Counted from the stretch's first letter, positions 1-10,450 are shown. The stretch is DNA of 55,750 nt from Williamsoniiplasma lucivorax ATCC 49196 (GCF_000518285.1 NZ_JADH01000009.1:1-55750), one strand, 5' to 3'. Notes: a model not told the origin generated them from the sequence alone. Numbers and translations are program-made.

Positions 1-135
1 TTTTTTTACTTGACGGTTTCAACGTAGAATACTATCTCTGCTAATATTGTATTTTTTAGCAATAGTAGAAGCATTAGAACTTGATAATTCAGATAATATT
101 TTAATTTTTTCTTCTTTTGTTCATTGTTTTGCCAT
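1..135 (-). CDS. IS3-type transposase OrfA, N-terminal part (runs off window)
   Basis: Only the first 45 codons are present; the rest lies before base 1. Residues about 5-40 form a helix-turn-helix (TIAKKYNISRDSILRW), the layout of the small OrfA of IS3-family elements. In that family OrfA binds the element ends and is joined to the DDE recombinase OrfB by frameshifting. Trp5 and Trp39 are UGA codons. The ATG is preceded by an AAAGGA ribosome site. Between it and trmB (136-223) there is an inverted repeat, ACACAAAAA at 167-175 and TTTTTGTGT at 183-191, which could be the trmB terminator or part of the element end; the exact IS boundary is not visible. The family call rests on the HTH alone, so another transposase or regulator is possible. 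Confidence 0.6.
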
Positions 136-223
136 ATAAAAAACATCCTTTCTAAAGTATTTTATTACACAAAAATGTTGTTTTTTTGTGTCTACTTTAT
201 TTTAGATGTTCATTAAAGCAAAG

Positions 224-889
224 TTATTTTTTTAAATTTTGAATGCTTAACATGTTGATGTTTTTATTCATTTGGTGAAACTTAGTTTCATATTCGGTGG
301 GAATGTTGTTCACTAACAATTGCTCATCATCATATAAATCATCAGTTTGCACAATTAATTTTCAGTTGGGGCGTTGGGTGATTTGTTCTAAACTAAAAGC
401 AAATAAGCCATCATTATCAGTTTTGAATTGTAAAATGCCATTTGGTTTTAAAATTTGGGCATAGATATCTAAAAATCCCGTGTAAGTTAATCTTTTTTTA
501 AAGTGTTTAGCTTTTGGTCATGGGTCAGAGAAATTTAAAAAAAGATGATCAACACTATTTTGTTCAAACATTAATAATAAGTTCTCAGCAAACTTGTTTA
601 AAAACTTAAGATTTGTCATCTTTTCTTCACCAAGTGTTTGGATTGCTCTTTTTAAAGCTACTCCCACAACTGTGGTTTCTTTTTCCATTGCAATGTAATT
701 AATGTGCGGATTTTGGATTGCATTAGCAATAATAAATTGTCCTTTACCAGCACCAATTTCTAAATAAATTGGGTTGTTGTTACCAAAAAAGTTTTGCGCA
801 TTAATTTTTTTATTTTCATTTCAGTCAATTAAATATTGGGCATGCTTTTTTAAAAAATCATGCGTTCATTGTTTATTTCTTAATCGCAT
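224..889 (-). CDS. trmB: tRNA (guanine-N7)-methyltransferase
   Basis: 221 residues. Class I SAM-dependent methyltransferase that forms m7G46 in the variable loop of tRNAs. Visible family marks: the SAM loop [11 protein letters not shown] near residues 47-57, the IAMEKE strand that follows, and the TrmB signature [16 protein letters not shown] near 120-135, which carries the catalytic Asp and the substrate-binding residues. The length is normal for the bacterial enzyme. Several Trp codons are UGA, so the frame is only continuous under code 4. The start is the ATG 8 nt after the mgtE stop, which suggests co-transcription with mgtE. The IS fragment lies immediately downstream. Confidence 0.93.
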
Positions 890-897
890 AACAAACC

Positions 898-2310
898 TTA
901 AGCAAAGACTAATCCTAAACCAAAAAAGACTGAAATCGTAATAATATCTAAAACCAAAGTAATGACTGGTCCGCTTGCACTTGCTGGGTCCAATTTAAAA
1001 GCTTTAGCAATAATAGGAGACATTGTCCCAATCACACCAGCCACAATAATGGAAATGGCGATTGTGATTGATGAAGTACCAAACACTTCTCAAAATTGCA
1101 GATTAATTGTGCCAATTTGGACAATATAAACAATTAAGATACGCACCAGATTAATCACAATTAAAACAGAAGCAATGATGATTGTAATCATTAATTCTTT
1201 CACAAGAATTTTTTTAATCTCTTTTTTCTTGATCTCCCCCATTGTCAAGGCTCGGACCATAATTGAAGCAGATTGGGTTCCATATAACCCAACAACCCCG
1301 GCGATCACAATTGCCATTGGGGCTAATAAAACAATGCCAACATATGCTTTAGATGTTAAAACCATCTCATTAATATCAGCTAGATATAAATTATAAAAAA
1401 CTGTGGTTAAAACTTGCGTAATTGTTCCAAAAATTAATAAAAGAACTAATCACAATGTTCTTGATTTAAACATTTTAAAAATGCTTAAATCAAAATAATT
1501 GAGTTCATCATGTTTAATTCCGGTCATTTTATTAATGTCTTCAGCAATTTCTTCATCAATCACATCAACAACATCATCAAAAGTAATCATCCCAACCATT
1601 TTATTCAAATCATCAACAACTGGAATACAAGCAGCATCATAACGTTTAAAAGTATTTGCTACTTCTTCTTGGTCAGCTTTGGAATTAACATATAAAAGTC
1701 TTGTATCCATCACATCTGCAATTTTAGCTTTTGGTTGATTAAAAATTAAATCTTTTAATTGAACAGTCCCTTTTAAATGTTCATATTCATCCAAGACAAA
1801 TAAAATATCGACAGTTTCAAAATTTTCATGAACTTCGCGCACTTTTTTAATTGCTTTTTCAATCGAATCATCTTCTTTAACACTAATGAAGTTAACACTC
1901 ATAATCCCGCCAGCTGAATCTTCATCATATTTTAAAATACTGTTAATTTCAGCTCTAGTTTCTGGGGAAACTGCTCTTAGAACTTTTTTAACAATTGTGG
2001 CTGGTAATTCATCAATTAATGAGACTAAATCATCACTATATAAATCCTTAACAATCCCTTCAACCTCTTTTGGGGTAAATGAAGTCATAATTAATTTTTG
2101 GATTTCTGGATCTAAATAAGAAAAAATTTCGCTTTCTTCTTCTTTGTTTAACATTCTAAAAACACGAATAATTAATTTATCTTCTAACTCTCCTAGAGCT
2201 TCGGCAAAATCGGCTTGTTGAGCAGATTTTGCTAAAGTTCTCACAGTATTTAAATTGTTTTGTTGAGCTGCTTGTAATAACTGCTCTTTCAGGTCGGATA
2301 TTTCGATCAT
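898..2310 (-). CDS. mgtE: Magnesium transporter MgtE
   Basis: 470 residues, homodimeric Mg2+ channel of the cell membrane. Order: N-terminal superhelical domain (about 1-130) with the acidic segment typical of the Mg2+ sensor; two CBS domains (about 135-255, including MGMITFDDVVDVIDEE); a connecting helix; then five membrane helices from about 285. The pore signature is clear: PMAIVIAGVVGLYG followed by Q-S, and the last-helix motif KLDPASASGPVITLVLDI, whose Asp is the selectivity residue in characterised MgtE proteins. Two UGA Trp codons interrupt a standard-code reading in the membrane part. Upstream lies a clean ribosome site (AAAAGGAGACAT then ATG). trmB follows after 8 nt. Confidence 0.96.
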
Positions 2311-2455
2311 ATGTCTCCTTTTAATATATTATATATTAACAAAAAAGAATGCTTTTTGTTTTTTAGTTCAGTTATACCTCACCTTTTGAACAAGAAAATA
2401 GCAAGCTATTTTTAAATAAGGTGACAATTAGGCAAGCAATAGGGTTTATCTTAAA

Positions 2456-2488
2456 TAAAAACTCACCAACAAGTGGTGAGGTTATTTT
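2456..2488 (-). terminator. Terminator downstream of tmRNA
   Basis: Hairpin CTCACC (2462-2467) / GGTGAG (2475-2480) with a 7-nt loop. On the minus strand it is followed by TTTTTATTT. It sits just after the CCA end of the tmRNA, so it probably ends that transcript and separates it from mgtE. Confidence 0.75.
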
Positions 2489-2494
2489 CGATAA

Positions 2495-2905
2495 TGGTGG
2501 AGATGGCGAGAATCGAACTCGCGTCCAAAATAGTTCATTAAAAGATTTCTACAGTTTAGTCAATTTTATAACTTATGAACCTTAACTAAAACTAACAAAA
2601 AGTTAAAATCCATTCGTGATTTGAATTTCGAGAACAAACAACCACGATATTGTCCTCTATTAAACTTGGGTTATCTGACTAGGTTATGAAGCTTAAAACA
2701 TAACTAGCGATTGATCTGTATTAACTTAAGTTAATTAAGCAGCAAAAGCTACTGCCCCAGCTGATGCACTTGGCATCATAAAGTTTGCTGGCATATCAAA
2801 ATTTTCTGATTTTTTTTCTGCGTTTATTTCGCCTAGAAGTATTATGGTCTACCAAACCACTGCTATCTTAAAACAAAGTTATCCTGTCGAAACCAGGACA
2901 TCCCC
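2495..2905 (-). ncRNA. ssrA: tmRNA (ribosome rescue RNA)
   Basis: 411 nt. The 5' end reads GGGGATGTCCTGGTTTCGAC. The 3' end gives the T-arm GTTCGATTC and the acceptor ending CCACCA, so the tRNA-like domain closes correctly, with CCA encoded. The tag reading frame begins with the resume Ala codon at about 2820, starts AEKKSENFDMP and ends AGAVAFAA before a UAA (28 residues). That is long and ends in small hydrophobics, as in other Mollicutes, where Lon replaces ClpXP for tag recognition. It works with SmpB (encoded at 11.3 kb) and RNase R (next gene after smpB), both in this window. Confidence 0.95.
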
Positions 2906-2913
2906 GCACTATT

Positions 2914-2919
2914 ATTATA
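2914..2919 (-). promoter_or_regulatory. ssrA: -10 box of the tmRNA promoter
   Basis: Perfect TATAAT on the minus strand, 8 nt before the GGGG start of tmRNA. No convincing -35 box. The expected -35 area overlaps the arm of the terminator of the upstream lipoprotein gene. Confidence 0.7.
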
Positions 2920-2930
2920 GTGCAAAAAAC

Positions 2931-2972
2931 AAAAACAAATTTATTCTTTTGAAAAGTGATAAATTTGTTTTT
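2931..2972 (-). terminator. Perfect 14-bp inverted repeat ending the lipoprotein transcript
   Basis: AAAAACAAATTTAT (2931-2944) pairs exactly with ATAAATTTGTTTTT (2959-2972) around a 14-nt loop, six bases after the lipoprotein stop codon. It has T-rich arms in both directions. It insulates the tmRNA promoter that lies just beyond it. Confidence 0.7.
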
Positions 2973-2978
2973 GCTTAA

Positions 2979-4850
2979 TTATGAATCAGATCCGGAACTT
3001 GTAGATCCACTAGTAGGGGTTTGAGTGGTTGAAGTAGTCTTTGGACGTAAGAATGAGCCATCAATATCAAAGATGAATGCAAAGATTGGAAGTTCGTTTT
3101 CCTCATCAGACATAGTTTTTTGAATGGTATGACCACCTTCTTTATCTGTTAATGTATATTCAACTGAAAGTAGCACGATTCTTATTTGTGTGGCAGTTCG
3201 AATATTTGCTTCACTCATTTGTACTCATGTTTCACCATCTGTTGTAACTTGCATTTCTGCATTAAATTTATTTAACGTTATTTTAACGTGATCAGCAAAA
3301 GTATTGCTTGTATCAACTGCTAAAACTGAACCGATTAAATTAGTCCCTAATAAAGAACCGATTGGTAAGGGGATTTTCAATCCAGAAATTTCTATCTCTT
3401 TTTTAGTATCTTGATTAATTGCAGCTAAACCAAAAAGAATTTTAAAGATTTCAGCAGGTTTAAGAAGGCTTTGTAAAGCTGTATATTTTTTACTTCCAAC
3501 TGTTTTTCCTAGATAATCAAGATCAAATTCCAATTTACGTTTAGTAGTTCCTTTGGTTTCTAAGGCAAAACTAAATTGTAGTGGTTGCCCTTGAGTAATC
3601 GACACACCAGCACGGCTTTTTCAACCTTCTAATAGATTGAATAAAATCACTTCTAAATTAGATGCAAAAACAACTGCTTGACTATTGTGTGTGATTCCTG
3701 TAAATGCTTCTGCATATCCATCTCGGTTATAAGAAGCTGGTGCAGCTTTTAAATATTTCAATAAATTTAAAGTAAGTTCTTTGTTATTTTGGGTACTGAT
3801 AAAATTTTTAAAATTAATCAAGGTTGGCATTAAGTTTTTAATTAATTTTTCAACATTAGTTCGGATATCAATTTTAACTGTCATTTCTCCTAACGCTTGA
3901 CCAGCATTTTGTCGAACTTCTTTAGTAAATGTAATTTCTTTATTTCAATCTGTCCCCGCCATTGTTGTTAATGTTGAAAATAAGCCAGTAATTGCAGCAT
4001 AATTGGCATCTTGTTGATCAAAAGCAACTGGTAATTGTGATGGAATTGCCAGATTTAATATTGGACCTAATCCCGCTAACATTTCACCAATAGTTGTACC
4101 AGAAACCCCAGATATCGGAATTAGGTTGGGTATTTTCAAATTAGAAGCTCTTTTTGTAATTCCTTCTTCTAGTTGGTCGATAAAAGTTTTACTTTGTTTT
4201 AAATATTCAGAAGCATAAGGGATGTTTCACCCACCTACTTTAAGATCAACACGATCATATTTCACAGCAACTTGTATTTGCCCAAATGTAATTTCATTAT
4301 CTTCTAATGCAGCAAAAGTATTTGTTGATGTTGTAATTTCTAATTTATCAATATTTAATTGTGGCATCTTAACTCTTAATCTTGCTTCAATAGCTTTTTT
4401 AACTTCATCACCAATTGGTTTTACTGATTGTTCATTTAATGCCACATTAGTCTCAATTAAAATTGGGTCAGCATCATTAATTTTATCTAATTGTCTGGTT
4501 AGCCCTTGTCTATTTGCTATTTCTGGGTCAGCAGGAACTGGGTTAACAGGAACAGCTGGGGTGTTAGCAAAAAAGCTATTTTTTGCCGCTATCAAGTTAT
4601 CTAAAGCTCTAGTAGCCTCATCAATATTTGTGATTTGTTTACATCTTGCAATTAATGCTTTTAATGTCCCGGAATCTTTTTTAGCCCCTGTTCCTTTTTC
4701 ATAATCTGCAAGCAGTTTCTCAATGTTTTGAATCTCTTTTTTTAATTCTGCAATTTTGTCATTTTTTGCACTCCCATTACAAGCTATGACAGTTGCCACA
4801 CTACTTGTGACCACGCCGAAGCTTCCTAATAGCATTAATAATTTTTTCAT
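2979..4850 (-). CDS. Large surface lipoprotein, paralogue A
   Basis: 623 residues. The leader MKKLLMLLGSFGVVTSSVATVIAC carries a lipobox ending at Cys24, so it is exported by Sec, acylated by Lgt (two copies at 18-22 kb) and held on the outer face of the membrane. After the lipobox comes a short charged helix (AELKKEIQNIEKLLADYEK), then mixed alpha/beta sequence with no catalytic motif I recognise. It aligns along its whole length with the lipoprotein at 5237-7018, including the C-terminal segment (YTLTDKEGGH against YTLKDNEGQH). The pair resembles the MOLPALP-type lipoproteins described in Mollicutes, but I name that family from memory only. The start is the ATG after AGGAGAGAAT, which beats the upstream in-frame ATG at 4910. 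Several UGA Trp codons are present. Function unknown. Confidence 0.88.
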
Positions 4851-4884
4851 ATTCTCTCCTACATATGTACGGTTAAATAAAACC

Positions 4885-5025
4885 ATCGCTATATTAATTA
4901 GCAATAGCAAGTTTAAAAAGCAAGAGATTTGACCAAAATTATAAAAAAAACCTCGACTTGAAATTTTATTTTTTTATTTTTTGAGACTTATTCTTTTTTT
5001 AAAAATATTTCATATATAATGGCTT
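4885..5025 (-). promoter_or_regulatory. Upstream region with elements shared by both paralogous lipoproteins
   Basis: On the minus strand both lipoprotein genes have TTGCTATTG about 50-65 nt before the start, and CATTATATAT followed by a homopolymer-rich stretch about 160-180 nt before it. The gene A copies lie near 4902-4910 and 5012-5021, and the gene B copies near 7065-7073 and 7174-7183. This suggests a duplicated promoter or 5' leader. No standard -35/-10 pair is clear, and runs of 7-8 A or T lie in between. Confidence 0.4.
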
Positions 5026-5111
5026 AAAATTTTTAATACTGACAAAATTAATTTATTTTGTTTAATACAAAAATAGCAATTTTGTTTTGTATTTTTGGTA
5101 GCATTTTTGCT

Positions 5112-5145
5112 TCAAAAAAGTGGAAGCTATTCTTCCACTTATGTT
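5112..5145 (-). terminator. Terminator of lipoprotein B
   Basis: AAGTGGAAG (5118-5126) / CTTCCACTT (5132-5140) with a 5-nt loop. On the minus strand it is followed by TTTTTT. It lies about 100 nt after the stop of the lipoprotein at 5237, so that mRNA has a ~100-nt 3' tail. Confidence 0.75.
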
Positions 5146-5236
5146 TTATTTTTACAATAATTTTTGGCAACATTGGACTTCATTTATTATCTTTTTCATC
5201 TTTTAAAGAATGATTATTAATGCTGTTGATTTTGCT

Positions 5237-7018
5237 TTATTTTTTTGGGTTTAAAAATTCACCACTAATATTAAGTTTGAATTCAAAAACATTTCGATCG
5301 CTTGGATGCAGAATTTTTTTAATTGGATGTTGACCCTCATTATCTTTTAATGTGTATGCAACTGATTTAACAATAATTCTCATTTCTTCAGCTGTTTGTA
5401 AGTTTTCTGGGGTCAATTTTGTTCAGTTTTTATCATGTAAAACTTGAATTTCAGCCTCAAATTTATCTAATGTCATTTGGACATGATCATCAAAATTTGC
5501 ACTTGTGTCCATTGCTAAAAGCATTTTAATTAAGCTAGAACCTAATAATTTACCAATTGGTAGTTCAAAATCTCTAATTGCGCCACCTAGTAAAGTAGCT
5601 TTTACGACACTATTTTCTTGAATTGCAGCTAAACCAAAAATAATTTTAATTAATTCTGATGGTTCAATTAACACGTTAAATGGTATATAGTTTTTGCCTG
5701 CAATTGTTTTTTCAAAGAAAGCAAAATTAGCTTCTTGCATACCAACTATGTTTAAGTAAAATTCTAATGGTTGACCTTGAGTGATTTGTTTACCATCCTT
5801 GTCTTTTCAACCTTCTAATAAAAAGAATAAAATCGCTTCGAAATTAGATTTAAACTCAACTTTTTTGTCCTTATTATCTTTAATGTTCTCAAACAATTCA
5901 CCATAGCCATCATCATTGTAAGATGTTGGTTTAGAGACAATATATTTTAATAAATTTGAGATTAAGTCCTTATTTGGTTGATTATTAATAAAGTTTTTAA
6001 AATTAATAATTACTGGCATTATGTTGCTAACTATTTTTTCAAGACTTGTTTTTAACATACCTTTAATTATCAATTCCTGTTGGGCACCCATTATAGACAA
6101 TTGGAAACTTGTGTTTAGTTCTAGTTTGATTTCTTTAGTTCAAATTTCGTTTGCGAAACTTTTTACCATATCAAATAAACCATGCATTGTTTTATAATCA
6201 GAATCTTGTTCACTAAAATTGGTTGGAATTTTTGTTGGAATTATTTTATCAACAAGCAAACCAACAAATTTTAAAAATTCGTTAAGAGATTGCCCTCCAA
6301 CCATTGGAAGTGAATCTGGAATTTTAATGTTACCAGCCTCTTTAAAAATCCCTTGTTCTAATGACTGAATTATATCTTTACCTTGTTTTAAGTATTCAGA
6401 AGCATAAGGAAGGCTTCAACCATCAGCTTTAATAACTTCATCATTATATTTAACATCAGCTTTTAGATTTCCAAGGGTGATAACATCATTTCCAAGTTTT
6501 GCAAATTGATTTTCCTTAATTGTAATGGTTAATTTTTCAAGGTTTAAATTAGCTATTTTTGCTTTCAAAAATGTTTTTAAGGCTTGAACAACGGCATTAT
6601 GATTTTGATCTTCCACTTCATTTAAAGCTATCTTAGTTGGAATTAAAAGTGGGTTATTGGCATTAATTGCATTTAATTTTTTACTAATCGCCCCTTTAAT
6701 AATTTCTGGGTTTTCTGGAACATTAATTGTTTTTAATAATTTTTCTTTAGCAACTTTTAATTCTGCAAGTGCTTTAATTGCTTCTTCATTGTTTTTAATA
6801 TTTTGAAATTTTTCGATTAATTGTTTGATTTCTTTCAAACCTTTAGCATTTGGTTCTCTACTTTTTTCTTGTTCTTTAATCATTTCCCCAATACTTGCTA
6901 ATTCTTTTTTTAGTTCATCAACTTTGTCATTTTTTGTACCTTTATCACAAGCTACCACAGTTGCAGCACTACTCGCCACTACTCCTAAACTTCCTAATAT
7001 CATTAATAATTTTTTCAT
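5237..7018 (-). CDS. Large surface lipoprotein, paralogue B
   Basis: 593 residues. The leader MKKLLMILGSLGVVASSAATVVAC has a lipobox Cys24. A charged helical segment follows (VDELKKELASIGEMIKEQEK), then the same mixed alpha/beta body as paralogue A, with matching blocks such as SYNDDGYGELF against SYNRDGYAEAF and the C-terminal SGEFLNPKK against DGSFLRPK. No enzyme motif is visible, so it is described only as a surface lipoprotein. The ribosome site is AGGAGGGACTT then ATG. The reading frame crosses several UGA Trp codons. Tandem same-strand arrangement with separate terminators indicates gene duplication with each copy transcribed on its own. Confidence 0.88.
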
Positions 7019-7234
7019 AAGTCCCTCCTACTTATAATGGCTAGTACCATTGCTTATTACATATCAATAGCAATTATAAAAATCAATAATTTACGCAAAA
7101 AAATCAAAAAAAGTTAAGATTTACCCAATTTTTTTTAATTTTTAAGGATTTTTTTAATTTTTTTGAAAAAAAGTAATATATAATGACCTAAACTTTGAGT
7201 CAAAAATGAATTGTCTTTTTATCAATTTGTCCAC

Positions 7235-7265
7235 GAAAAAACGCCAGCGCTAAGCTGGCGTTATT
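7235..7265 (-). terminator. Strong terminator of the PTS gene
   Basis: GC-rich stem AACGCCAGC (7240-7248) / GCTGGCGTT (7254-7262). On the minus strand it is followed by a run of T. It is the most GC-rich hairpin in the window, about 40 nt after the PTS stop codon. Confidence 0.9.
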
Positions 7266-7302
7266 CATTAATAAAATCTAGACTTAACTCTTAATTTTAT
7301 GT

Positions 7303-9597
7303 TTAGTTAGAATTAATTTTTGTAGCAGTATTTTTAATGAATTCAATAACTTCTTTTTTAGTCATATCACGTAAGTTTACTGTTTTTAATTTAACTCCAG
7401 CTTGTTTAGCTTGTTCACGTAAAGCTGAGGCGTGTTTTTGTAATTCGCTTCTTGGTTCAGTAATTTCAGCTGATCCATCAACTTTAGCACGTTCTTTAAC
7501 ATCTAATTTAGCATGTGCTGCAACATCAACTGGTTTTTTATCAGCTAATGTTTTTTCATATTTTTTAAGTAGATCTTGAGCAGCTTGATCTATTTCGGTT
7601 TTTGCTTCAGCTTTTTTAGCAACTGGTTTTTTGACAACTGGTTTTTTGACAACTGCTTTTTTAGCAGGTGCTTTTTTAGCAACTGGTTTTTTTGCTTCAG
7701 TTTTAGCTTCAGCTTTTTCAGTTACAACTGGTTTTTTAGCTTCAACTTTTGGTTCAGCCGCTTCAGTGATAACTGGTACAACTTCAACTTTTGGTTCAAC
7801 TTTTTGAACAACCACTTGTTCTTCAACTGCTTTTTGCACAGCAACTTTGATTGGTTCTTCAATTGGTGTGTGGTTTTCTTCAGCTTTTTCTTTAGCAATT
7901 AATTTGTCAGCTTTAGCGGCTTTTTTATCTTTAGCAGCTTTTTTACTTTTAACGTCATCTTTAGTAAATAATTTAGCTCCTTCACGACCTGGCACTTCAA
8001 CTTTTCCGTATCGGACAGCGAAGAAGAAGGCAAAGAAGTAAAGTGGTGCCATAATAACTGCGACCATTAAGATTCCGAATGCTGATTGTCATTTCATTGC
8101 TCCTGAGAAGTATGGAACAATTCCAAAGACGATGTAGTCAATGATTCCCCCAGAAACAGTCATTGAAACGTGAGTTTGTAATGCTCCTGCTAGAAGGAAT
8201 GAAATTGACGCTAACGGCATATGTACTCCATAGAATAATCATGGCGCTAAGAATAGGAATGAGTATTCTAATGGTTCTGTAATTCCTGTTAAGAAACAAG
8301 TAAAGGCAGCTGAGAAGTAAATCCCCATAACATTTTTTTGGTTTTCTTCTGGCACAGTTAATCACATTGCGATTCCAGCCATTGGTAGTCCTAATAACAT
8401 AAATCCAAATTTACCAGATTGGAAACGCCCTAGGTTTAGTCCGATGTTTTCTAATAATGTATAGTTAATTAAGTTTAACCCACCATTAACTTTATACATC
8501 ATTGTTTGATCCCCGTGAGCACTTAACAAGTCATTACCTACAAGTCCTTGTGTTTTTCAGAAATCAATAATTGTTTGCATAGCTTCACTAGGTTTCATAG
8601 CAGCAGTTATGTTTGCATGTTTCGGCATTGTTAAGTATTGAGACACTCATTGTGCATAATTTAATTGTTCTCCACTTAAGAATTCTGGTAATCATGATTT
8701 ATTTAAAATTGCTAATGCATTAGCATCTCATAATTTCCCAGCAGCAGTTAATTGTTCTTCAATGTTCCCACCAGCATTAGTTCATCATAATGGTGCATAG
8801 AACACGTGGTGTAGTCCAAATGGGACTAATGAACGTTCAGCAATTTCAAACACGAATGAATCAACACCATTTGGCAATGTTCCTGTTCATGTTCCAAATG
8901 CTGCTAAACCACTACCAATAATTGGTCATGTTAACATGAAAATAAATGATAATGGGATAACCATAAAGAAGGTTACGATTGGTACAAGTTTTTTCCCTTC
9001 AAAGAAATTAATTCCTGCAGGTAATTTTTTTTCTTTGAATTTATTGTATGAGAAAGCAGAAAGTGCACCAACAAAAATTCCGGCAAATACTCCTGTATTT
9101 AATGAAGTAACCCCTAAGTTTTGGGTAACTAATTTTTCTGGAACTTTCAGTCATTCTGATGATCCATTATAAAATAACAGTGTGTAATATGCTTGAATAT
9201 CACCATCTTTTGGGTGGTGTGTTAGCAATGCACCTTGCATTGCATTCATAACTAAGAATCCAACAACAGCTGTTAATCCAGCAATTCCTGATTCTTTTGA
9301 GTAGGCTAAGGCAACTGACATTGCAAATAGAATTGGTAAGTTTCCAAATGCTACGTCCCCCATTGCTTTAATTGTTGAACCAATATATCACCCAGCTGAT
9401 AATTCTGGTGTCTTTGAAGCAATTAATGCTCCAATTCCTAAGAATACCCCTGCGATTGGTAATAATGCGATTGGTAACAAGAAGGCTCTACTCATTGTAG
9501 ATAAAATAGCCATGATTCCTGAACCACGATTTTTCTTTTCGCGGACAGGCTTCGGTTTAGCTACTTTTTCTTTTGTTTTAACGTTTAGTTTTAACAT
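7303..9597 (-). CDS. PTS glucose/GlcNAc-type EIIC permease with long cytoplasmic tail
   Basis: 764 residues. After a basic N-terminus come the membrane helices of the glucose-family EIIC domain (about 30-530). Family marks are [33 protein letters not shown] and the substrate loop [16 protein letters not shown]. It imports a sugar while it is phosphorylated through EIIB. No EIIB domain (no phosphorylatable Cys motif) and no EIIA follow, so these must be separate proteins elsewhere. Instead there is a tail of about 230 residues: Lys/Ala/Pro/Val-rich repeats (KKPVAKK, KKPVVKK) at about 540-690, then a conserved block at about 697-764 ([29 protein letters not shown]). That block is also the C-terminus of the protein at 23179-24132. 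Start: ATG after AAAGGAGAC. The sugar is inferred from the family only. Confidence 0.9.
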
Positions 9598-9634
9598 TAA
9601 AAAAGTCTCCTTTGTAATTTTTCTATAAAAGAAG

Positions 9635-9883
9635 TTATTTGGCTAGCATAGAAATTCCGGCAACAACAAGCATAATTCCAAAAACAATCAAAACCAACGG
9701 GAAGTTCTTTTTAGTGAATTCCCAAACTGATTTTGATTCTTGATTGTTTATGCGAAAGTTACTCATTCTTTCAGTTTGCTTTTTAATTCAAAAAAACAAA
9801 CCGATAAAAATAAGTGTTATTAAAATACCGATGACTAATAAAGACAGACCAATGATCTGATTTTGGTTCATAATAGCTAACAT
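9635..9883 (-). CDS. Small two-helix membrane protein
   Basis: 82 residues, with two hydrophobic segments (about 9-32, LSLLVIGILITLIFIGLFF; and about 63-80, LVLIVFGIMLVVAGISML) joined by a polar stretch with an internal ATG. One UGA Trp. The start ATG follows GAGGTGAGGG at a slightly long spacing; an ATG four codons on is the alternative. It lies 37 nt before the PTS permease on the same strand and may share its transcript. I do not recognise a family. Confidence 0.65.
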
Positions 9884-9961
9884 CAAAATAATTTCCCTCA
9901 CCTCTTATTAAAACATTTATCACCCGAAATAAAAATACTTTTTAGAACAAAGTTTAGGTAT

Positions 9962-10450
9962 TTAGGCGTTTTTTTGGAAAAATTTATCGTTAACCTTAAT
10001 AATATGTTTCCAATGTGTTAAATGTTTATCAATTGACTTATGATCTTCGATTTTTTCTAATACAAAAAATCGTAGATCATCAACTGTTTGATTTGTATAT
10101 TTTAAATATTGAAGAAGATTATGATCTTGTTCAATATTTTGATTAAACTTGATTAATTCTTCTTTGAAGTTGTGAGTAGCAATTAATTTCATCGGAATGA
10201 AATCATCATCAAATGTTCATTTTTTACCAGCAACCATTAATAAAATAATTGGTTGGTCAACATTTTTTAAATGATCAATTTGGTTTAATTTGATCGCATC
10301 TCTTTGTCTTAAGTTGGTATATCATTTTTGTTCACGATGAGTTTTTGATAGCTTGGCACGCATTCATAATGATGAAAAAGCAAATCAAAGACTTGAGATA
10401 AATGCAAAAATAAATAAGATTACCACAATTAGCCAAACTCATCATTCCAT
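9962..10450 (-). CDS. Membrane-anchored hypothetical protein
   Basis: 162 residues. One N-terminal membrane helix (about 3-26, VWLIVVILFIFAFISSLWFAF) is followed by a basic stop-transfer region and a soluble, mostly helical cytoplasmic part (ILLMVAGKKWTFDDDFIP, then DHNLLQYLKYTNQTVDDLRFFVLEKIEDHKS). Six UGA Trp codons lie in the first 90 codons, so only the last 76 residues appear under the standard code. The start ATG follows AGAGGTAATGTT. It is the first gene of the group reading into the small membrane protein and the PTS permease. No domain recognised. Confidence 0.7.

Noticed and set aside
7576-7902. 108-residue plus-strand ORF rich in Phe/Ser/Trp
   Set aside because: It is the antisense of the Lys/Ala-rich tail of the PTS permease; codon bias keeps it open. 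No ribosome site.
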